Of a stretch of 9,986 nucleotides of DNA, positions 7,265 through 9,986 are shown piece by piece (the stretch's first letter is position 1; each line of letters opens with the position of its first letter). Under the pieces are notes generated by a model that worked only from the letters and a program-made list of their open reading frames with translations, was not told the origin of the DNA and did not search any database. This DNA comes from an uncultured Eubacteriales bacterium (GTDB taxonomy: Bacteria > Bacillota > Clostridia > Oscillospirales > CAG-272), in contig CAKSLR010000052.1 of the NCBI GenBank assembly GCA_934467435.1, forward strand, positions 1 to 9,986, given 5' to 3'. The position numbers were made by a program, and so were the translations under genes.

Positions 7265-7293
7265 ATTTTATACGAATTGCAGATAGTTTGCAA
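7265..7293 (-). promoter_or_regulatory. Putative promoter of the minus-strand MATE gene
   Basis: On the minus strand, TTGCAA (7293-7288) and TAAAAT (7270-7265) are separated by 17 nt. The -10 matches the consensus at five of six positions and the -35 at four of six. Transcription would start near 7258. An overlapping TATAAA (7272-7267) would give only a 15-nt spacer and is less likely. Confidence 0.55.
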
Positions 7294-7357
7294 GCATTTT
7301 TTGCGGTGTTGCTTTTTGAAATTCTACTTTTGCGAGAGTTTGACGTGCCGATTTGCC

Positions 7358-7386
7358 TTGCAAATTTCCTACGCCCGTGTTATACT
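7358..7386 (+). promoter_or_regulatory. Putative promoter of the HTH-glycosidase gene
   Basis: TTGCAA (7358-7363) and TATACT (7381-7386) are separated by 17 nt; the -10 matches five of six and the -35 four of six consensus positions. The predicted start of transcription near 7393 leaves a very short leader of about 20 nt that just contains the GGAAGGGG ribosome binding site at 7400-7407. Confidence 0.6.
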
Positions 7387-7413
7387 GAAAAAAACGAGCG
7401 GAAGGGGTATTTC

Positions 7414-9171
7414 ATGGCATACGATGTGTTCGGCACCCGCTTGCGACAGCGGCGGCAGGAAAAGGGAATGACGCAGCACGCCCTTGGCAGGGAGTTGGGG
7501 GTTACGGATAAAGCCGTTTCCCGCTGGGAGACGGGCACCGCCCGTCCGCGCGGTGCACTGCTTGCCCGACTTTCGGCGGTGCTGGATATTTCGGTTGATA
7601 CGCTGCTCGGTAATCTGCCGGGCGCACCGGATCGGGGCAGGGATGACGGCGATTCGATGGATGCCCTGCCGCCGCCCCCTCCGACAAAGAAGAAAGGAAT
7701 CCGCCATATGAAACACAGTTTTATCCCCGAGACGGCAAAAGAAAACGGGAACTATCTCTGCACCTGGACCATTCAGGAGGATATCGCCAAAAAAGAAGGG
7801 CACGCAGGGAACGGAACGCTTGGGCAGCGGGATGCGATGGACGCCGCGCACCTTTTTGCCCCCGATTCACCCTACCATTTTATGAAACGGGAGGACCGCG
7901 CCGGGCTATATCTGCTGCTGGACGACGGGTGGGATGTTCCTTACCATACGGCGGCGGGGAACTGGCGCAAAATCGGTATGTTCGGTTCGGTGGAGCCGGA
8001 TGCGGAACGCTTTGCCGGGTATGGGGAAACGCCCGAGGAACGCCTGCTGACCCTTTCGCAGAAAGCGCAGGAATGGGGATATGCGGGACTCGGGCTCTGG
8101 ATTTCCCCGCAAAAACCGTTTACCGAGGAAGAAAACGACCCCGCCGAGATCGAGCGGTACTGGGAGAGCCGCGCACGGATGTGCGAGGCTGCCGGGGTGC
8201 GGTACTGGAAAGTAGACTGGGGAAAGTATGCCGACAATCCCACGTACCGGGAACATATGACGACTGCCGTACACCGGGTGGCGCCCCACCTGCGCGTGGA
8301 ACACGCGGTGTGTCAGGGACCGTATAGCGGCGCCACATCTCCCGATGACGAAATTGCCGAAAAAATGCGGCAGGTGATGCCGGTTTCGGACTACCTGCGC
8401 ACCTATGACGTCCAGTATCCCTTTGCCGATGCCGCCACCGCCTGCCGGGTGGATGCGCTGCTCTCGCGCCTTGACCCGAAGAGCGTTCGCCCCGATTGCC
8501 TTGGAAAAATCAACGTCGAGAGCCGGCCGGCGGTTGCTGCGGGGCTTGGCTGTAATTTGGGCATTATGCGGTACCGGCGTGAAACAGAGGCGGTTTTGCG
8601 CTGGCAGCGCCTTGCCCCGCCGTTCTCGGTCAAGGACGCACCCTATCTTGCCTCAACAGAACGGCTGACCGACTCGTATTATTTTTCCTATAATCCCGAC
8701 TGGTGGCTGCCGAACGCCAATACGGAGTACAGCATCCGTGTTCCCGCCGTGATGGCGCGCGGCACGCGCCTGCCTGTGGTGCATGCCGGAGGGGCGGCAC
8801 CTATCCTGCTTGCTTCCGAGAATCCGGAGACGGGCGCTTACGCCGTTTCGGCGCTGCGCCGCACCATTGACCCGAACCCGATGATGATTGCCGCAGCAGA
8901 TGTAACAATCTACCCTTCGTCTCTGCACGCGCCGATCGGCATTTTCGGTTACTACACCCGCCTGACGATTGTCTATCCCGAGCCGATTCCCGCACGCGCA
9001 ACGGTGTTTGCCGAGTGCCTGCTTTCCGATTCGGCATTTCCCGTTACCGAAGGGGCAACCATCTCCGGCAATACGCTGACCTTAGACGGAAAGTGGCTGC
9101 GGTACGCAGGCATTCCCAGCAGGGAAGCGGAGGCGCTTTGCGAGCCGGCGCTCCTGATTACGATTCGCTGA
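7414..9171 (+). CDS. XRE-type HTH domain fused to a clan GH-D-like glycoside hydrolase (alpha-galactosidase-like)
   Basis: This 585-residue protein joins two parts. Residues 4-66 form an XRE/Cro helix-turn-helix domain (TQHALGRELGVTDKAVSRWE at 20-39), a DNA-binding fold. A hydrophilic, proline-rich linker (67-98, five to six consecutive Pro near 85-90) leads to a glycosidase-like TIM barrel at about 105-420: LLDDGWDVPY at 168-177, LGLWISPQ at 226-233, RYWKVDWGK at 263-271 with candidate nucleophile Asp268, and SDYLRTYDVQ at 325-334, where Asp332 aligns by pattern with the acid/base Asp of families 27/36. The remaining part, about 430-585, is probably a beta-sandwich. No signal peptide, so cytoplasmic. 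ATG 7414 follows GGAAGGGG by 6 nt. An internal ATG 7708 (residue 99) has AAAGGA at 7693-7698 and begins where free-standing homologues seem to begin, so two products are possible. Substrate and exact family are not certain. Confidence 0.82.
   Translation: MAYDVFGTRLRQRRQEKGMTQHALGRELGVTDKAVSRWETGTARPRGALLARLSAVLDISVDTLLGNLPGAPDRGRDDGDSMDALPPPPPTKKKGIRHMKHSFIPETAKENGNYLCTWTIQEDIAKKEGHAGNGTLGQRDAMDAAHLFAPDSPYHFMKREDRAGLYLLLDDGWDVPYHTAAGNWRKIGMFGSVEPDAERFAGYGETPEERLLTLSQKAQEWGYAGLGLWISPQKPFTEEENDPAEIERYWESRARMCEAAGVRYWKVDWGKYADNPTYREHMTTAVHRVAPHLRVEHAVCQGPYSGATSPDDEIAEKMRQVMPVSDYLRTYDVQYPFADAATACRVDALLSRLDPKSVRPDCLGKINVESRPAVAAGLGCNLGIMRYRRETEAVLRWQRLAPPFSVKDAPYLASTERLTDSYYFSYNPDWWLPNANTEYSIRVPAVMARGTRLPVVHAGGAAPILLASENPETGAYAVSALRRTIDPNPMMIAAADVTIYPSSLHAPIGIFGYYTRLTIVYPEPIPARATVFAECLLSDSAFPVTEGATISGNTLTLDGKWLRYAGIPSREAEALCEPALLITIR
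7693..7710 (+). promoter_or_regulatory. Internal ribosome binding site and start for the glycosidase part alone
   Basis: AAAGGA at 7693-7698 lies 9 nt before an in-frame ATG at 7708-7710, exactly at the end of the linker and at the beginning of the enzyme-like part (MKHSFIPETAKENGNYLC). Use of this start would yield a 487-residue enzyme without the DNA-binding domain. Such a site could be chance, since the linker is Lys-rich and therefore A-rich. Confidence 0.45.
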
Positions 9172-9208
9172 AAAAACGGTGCCGTCCCAAGGACGGCACC
9201 GTTTTTTT
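9171..9208. terminator. Bidirectional terminator between the glycosidase gene and the feo operon
   Basis: An 11-bp GC-rich stem (9177-9187 with 9191-9201) and a CAA loop are extended by A6 on the left (9171-9176) and T7 on the right (9202-9208), giving up to 17 pairs. The A-run starts with the last base of the glycosidase TGA, and the T-run overlaps the complement of the HMA gene's stop (9207-9209). It fits as an intrinsic terminator on both strands. Confidence 0.92.
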
Positions 9209-9473
9209 AACCCCGGCGAAAGAGGGCACGTAACCCGGACGGGCGGTGATAGTCGGGGTTCAGCCTGGCGGAAATTACCGGGTAGCCGCTCCCCGCGAGC
9301 AATGCTTTCAGCGCCGCGAGATCCGGCTCTTCTTTTATGAGAATGACCGTTTCCCCCGTTTTGCAGGAGGAACGCACCTTTTTGACAGGAAAGTGACAGC
9401 GGATGACATCGTTGATGTGGCTTTCGCACATCGGGCACATCATGCCGTCGATTCTCAGCGTCAGTTCGACCAT
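9207..9473 (-). CDS. Small heavy-metal-associated (HMA) domain protein
   Basis: This 88-residue cytoplasmic protein has the ferredoxin-like HMA fold of copper chaperones and P-type ATPase N-termini. The metal-binding loop is GMMCPMCESH at residues 10-19 with Cys13 and Cys16; KKVRSSCKTGETVILIKE (31-48) and LLAGSGYPVIS (58-68) are the typical middle and final strands. Extra Cys26 and Cys37 and a basic tail (79-88) are seen. The start at 9473 is chosen because AAGGA lies 8 nt upstream; the in-frame ATG at 9482 would place that site against the codon. It is the last gene of the feoB unit on this strand, so its role may be metal delivery or sensing linked to iron uptake rather than copper, which is inference. 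Confidence 0.85.
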   Translation of the reverse strand: MVELTLRIDGMMCPMCESHINDVIRCHFPVKKVRSSCKTGETVILIKEEPDLAALKALLAGSGYPVISARLNPDYHRPSGLRALFRRG

Positions 9474-9501
9474 AGCGGACATCCTTTCTTTGGGGTGACA
9501 G

Positions 9502-9525
9502 CAGGGGGCGCCGGAGCGCCCCCTG
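9502..9525 (-). promoter_or_regulatory. Intercistronic stem-loop with a UCCG tetraloop
   Basis: A perfect 10-bp GC-rich inverted repeat (9502-9511 with 9516-9525) has a loop that reads UCCG on the minus-strand RNA, closed by C-G, which is the extra-stable UNCG tetraloop class. It sits just after the stop of the Cys-rich peptide gene and before the HMA gene. No T-run follows on the minus strand, so it is more likely an mRNA stability, processing or weak attenuation element than a full terminator. Confidence 0.6.
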
Positions 9526-9529
9526 TGCT

Positions 9530-9703
9530 TTATGATTTTTTGTGGCAGGAACCCGCCATGGCGCAGTGGGCACAGTTGCAACCGCAGGTGGATTTTCCCT
9601 TCTTCTTATCGCGTACAAGCGAGCGGATGATGAGAAACACAACCAATACGAGCGCCGCGCAAATCAAAACCGTCACGTAATTATTTGCAAGCCATGTGAA
9701 CAT
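9530..9703 (-). CDS. FeoB-associated Cys-rich membrane protein
   Basis: This 57-residue peptide has one transmembrane helix (residues about 8-30), a basic stretch RDKKKGK at 31-37 and a Cys-rich tail with Cys40, Cys42, Cys44, Cys47 and Cys53 (CGCNCAHC). This is the pattern of the FeoB-associated Cys-rich family, found next to feoB in many Bacillota and thought to help FeoB-dependent Fe2+ import, with the cysteines on the cytoplasmic side by the positive-inside rule; its exact role is not established. AGGAG about 8 nt upstream fixes ATG 9703; an in-frame upstream ATG at 9724 lacks such a site. It lies 39 nt downstream of the feoB stop. Confidence 0.9.
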   Translation of the reverse strand: MFTWLANNYVTVLICAALVLVVFLIIRSLVRDKKKGKSTCGCNCAHCAMAGSCHKKS

Positions 9704-9742
9704 AGAAGGCTCCTTTCTCCGCACAGTGGCGGATGAATGGGT

Positions 9743-9986
9743 TTATTTACGAACAACAACCTTCGCTTCTTTGGTGGTCAGACGGGTTGCTTCGTGATAC
9801 GGACGAACCAGCATATAGATGATGCCAGCGAGCGCCGCAACCGAAACGATCACGCCGAACACATTACCGTTGCCGGTGAACAGGTTGCCGAACTGGTTGA
9901 TCATCAGCGCGATCACATAGGCGAAGCCGCACTGATAGCCGATGGCAAACCAGGTCCACTTTGCGCTGTTCATTTCACGCTTGATG
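9743..9986 (-). CDS. feoB: Ferrous iron transporter FeoB, C-terminal part (5' end outside window)
   Basis: The frame is open from the right window edge to TAA (complement of 9743-9745); about 80 residues are visible. FeoB is a polytopic inner-membrane protein with an N-terminal GTPase domain that imports Fe2+. The visible start IKREMNSAKWTWFAIGYQ is the conserved loop and last Gate-region helix of FeoB, followed by a helix with GFAYVIALMINQFG, and one further hydrophobic segment (VFGVIVSVAALAGIIYMLV) before a basic tail. The GTPase domain and the promoter, where a Fur site would be expected, lie outside. The adjacent Cys-rich peptide gene supports the identity. The tail after RPY is short, with no additional domain. 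Confidence 0.9.
   Translation of the reverse strand, partial: IKREMNSAKWTWFAIGYQCGFAYVIALMINQFGNLFTGNGNVFGVIVSVAALAGIIYMLVRPYHEATRLTTKEAKVVVRK

Larger units (their letters stand above)
7151..7413. other. Divergent intergenic control region
   Basis: This 263-nt gap holds the two facing promoters and no gene. The half nearest the glycosidase (about 7260-7400) is clearly AT-richer than its surroundings and contains seven TTGC motifs between 7277 and 7361. The half nearest the MATE gene is GC-rich and would form the MATE leader RNA: it includes a direct repeat GCCGGTG (7231-7237 and 7243-7249), a small GTGC/GCAC hairpin (7247-7257), and complementary 7-mers at 7189-7195 and 7238-7244. Confidence 0.7.

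Noticed and set aside
5783..7471. Open frame of about 562 codons on the plus strand
   Set aside because: It runs antisense to the complete MATE gene and through the intergenic region; the translation is low-complexity Gly/His/Arg-rich with no domain.
9502..9525. Terminator between the Cys-rich peptide and HMA genes
   Set aside because: No T-run follows on the minus strand; kept only as a stem-loop.

Overview
The window looks like ordinary chromosome from a GC-rich (clearly above 50% G+C) anaerobic Bacillota/Clostridia-type bacterium, probably an uncultured gut or rumen member. This is inferred from the gene set: MATE transporters, a stand-alone meso-diaminopimelate dehydrogenase, a short clostridial-type pyruvate kinase, and an feoB followed by a FeoB-associated Cys-rich membrane peptide and a small HMA-domain protein. 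Strong AGGAGG-like ribosome binding sites agree with it. No rRNA, tRNA, CRISPR array, insertion sequence or phage gene was seen.

Layout. Positions 1-1576 (+): the 3' end of a MATE transporter gene, a sugar phosphate isomerase/epimerase-like TIM-barrel gene 16 nt later, and a strong hairpin terminator. Positions 1633-2610 (+): meso-DAP dehydrogenase (ddh), which makes the lysine and peptidoglycan precursor in one step. Positions 2643-5799 (+): a perfect consensus promoter and a leader with a 12-bp stem-loop, followed by pyk (pyruvate kinase), tcdA (tRNA t6A dehydratase) and an unknown membrane-anchored 260-residue protein. This unit ends in two tandem hairpin terminators, which also lie at the 3' end of the next, convergent gene. 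Positions 5798-7150 (-): a complete MATE multidrug-type efflux gene. Positions 7151-7413: a divergent regulatory region with one promoter for each side. Positions 7414-9171 (+): a 585-residue protein joining an XRE-type DNA-binding domain to a clan GH-D-like glycosidase (alpha-galactosidase type), with a credible internal start at the junction. Positions 9171-9208: a bidirectional terminator. Positions 9207-9986 (-): the 3' part of a ferrous iron uptake operon, feoB (partial), the FeoB-associated Cys-rich peptide and the HMA-domain protein.

The most unusual element is the regulator-glycosidase fusion and its divergent control region. Both promoters appear to carry a TTGCAA -35 element set inside an inverted pair of 8-mers, and the region has an excess of TTGC motifs, some spaced exactly two helical turns apart. 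A plausible reading is that the fused HTH domain controls both its own gene and the divergent efflux pump. The rest of the window is housekeeping metabolism, transport and iron handling with compact intergenic regions.
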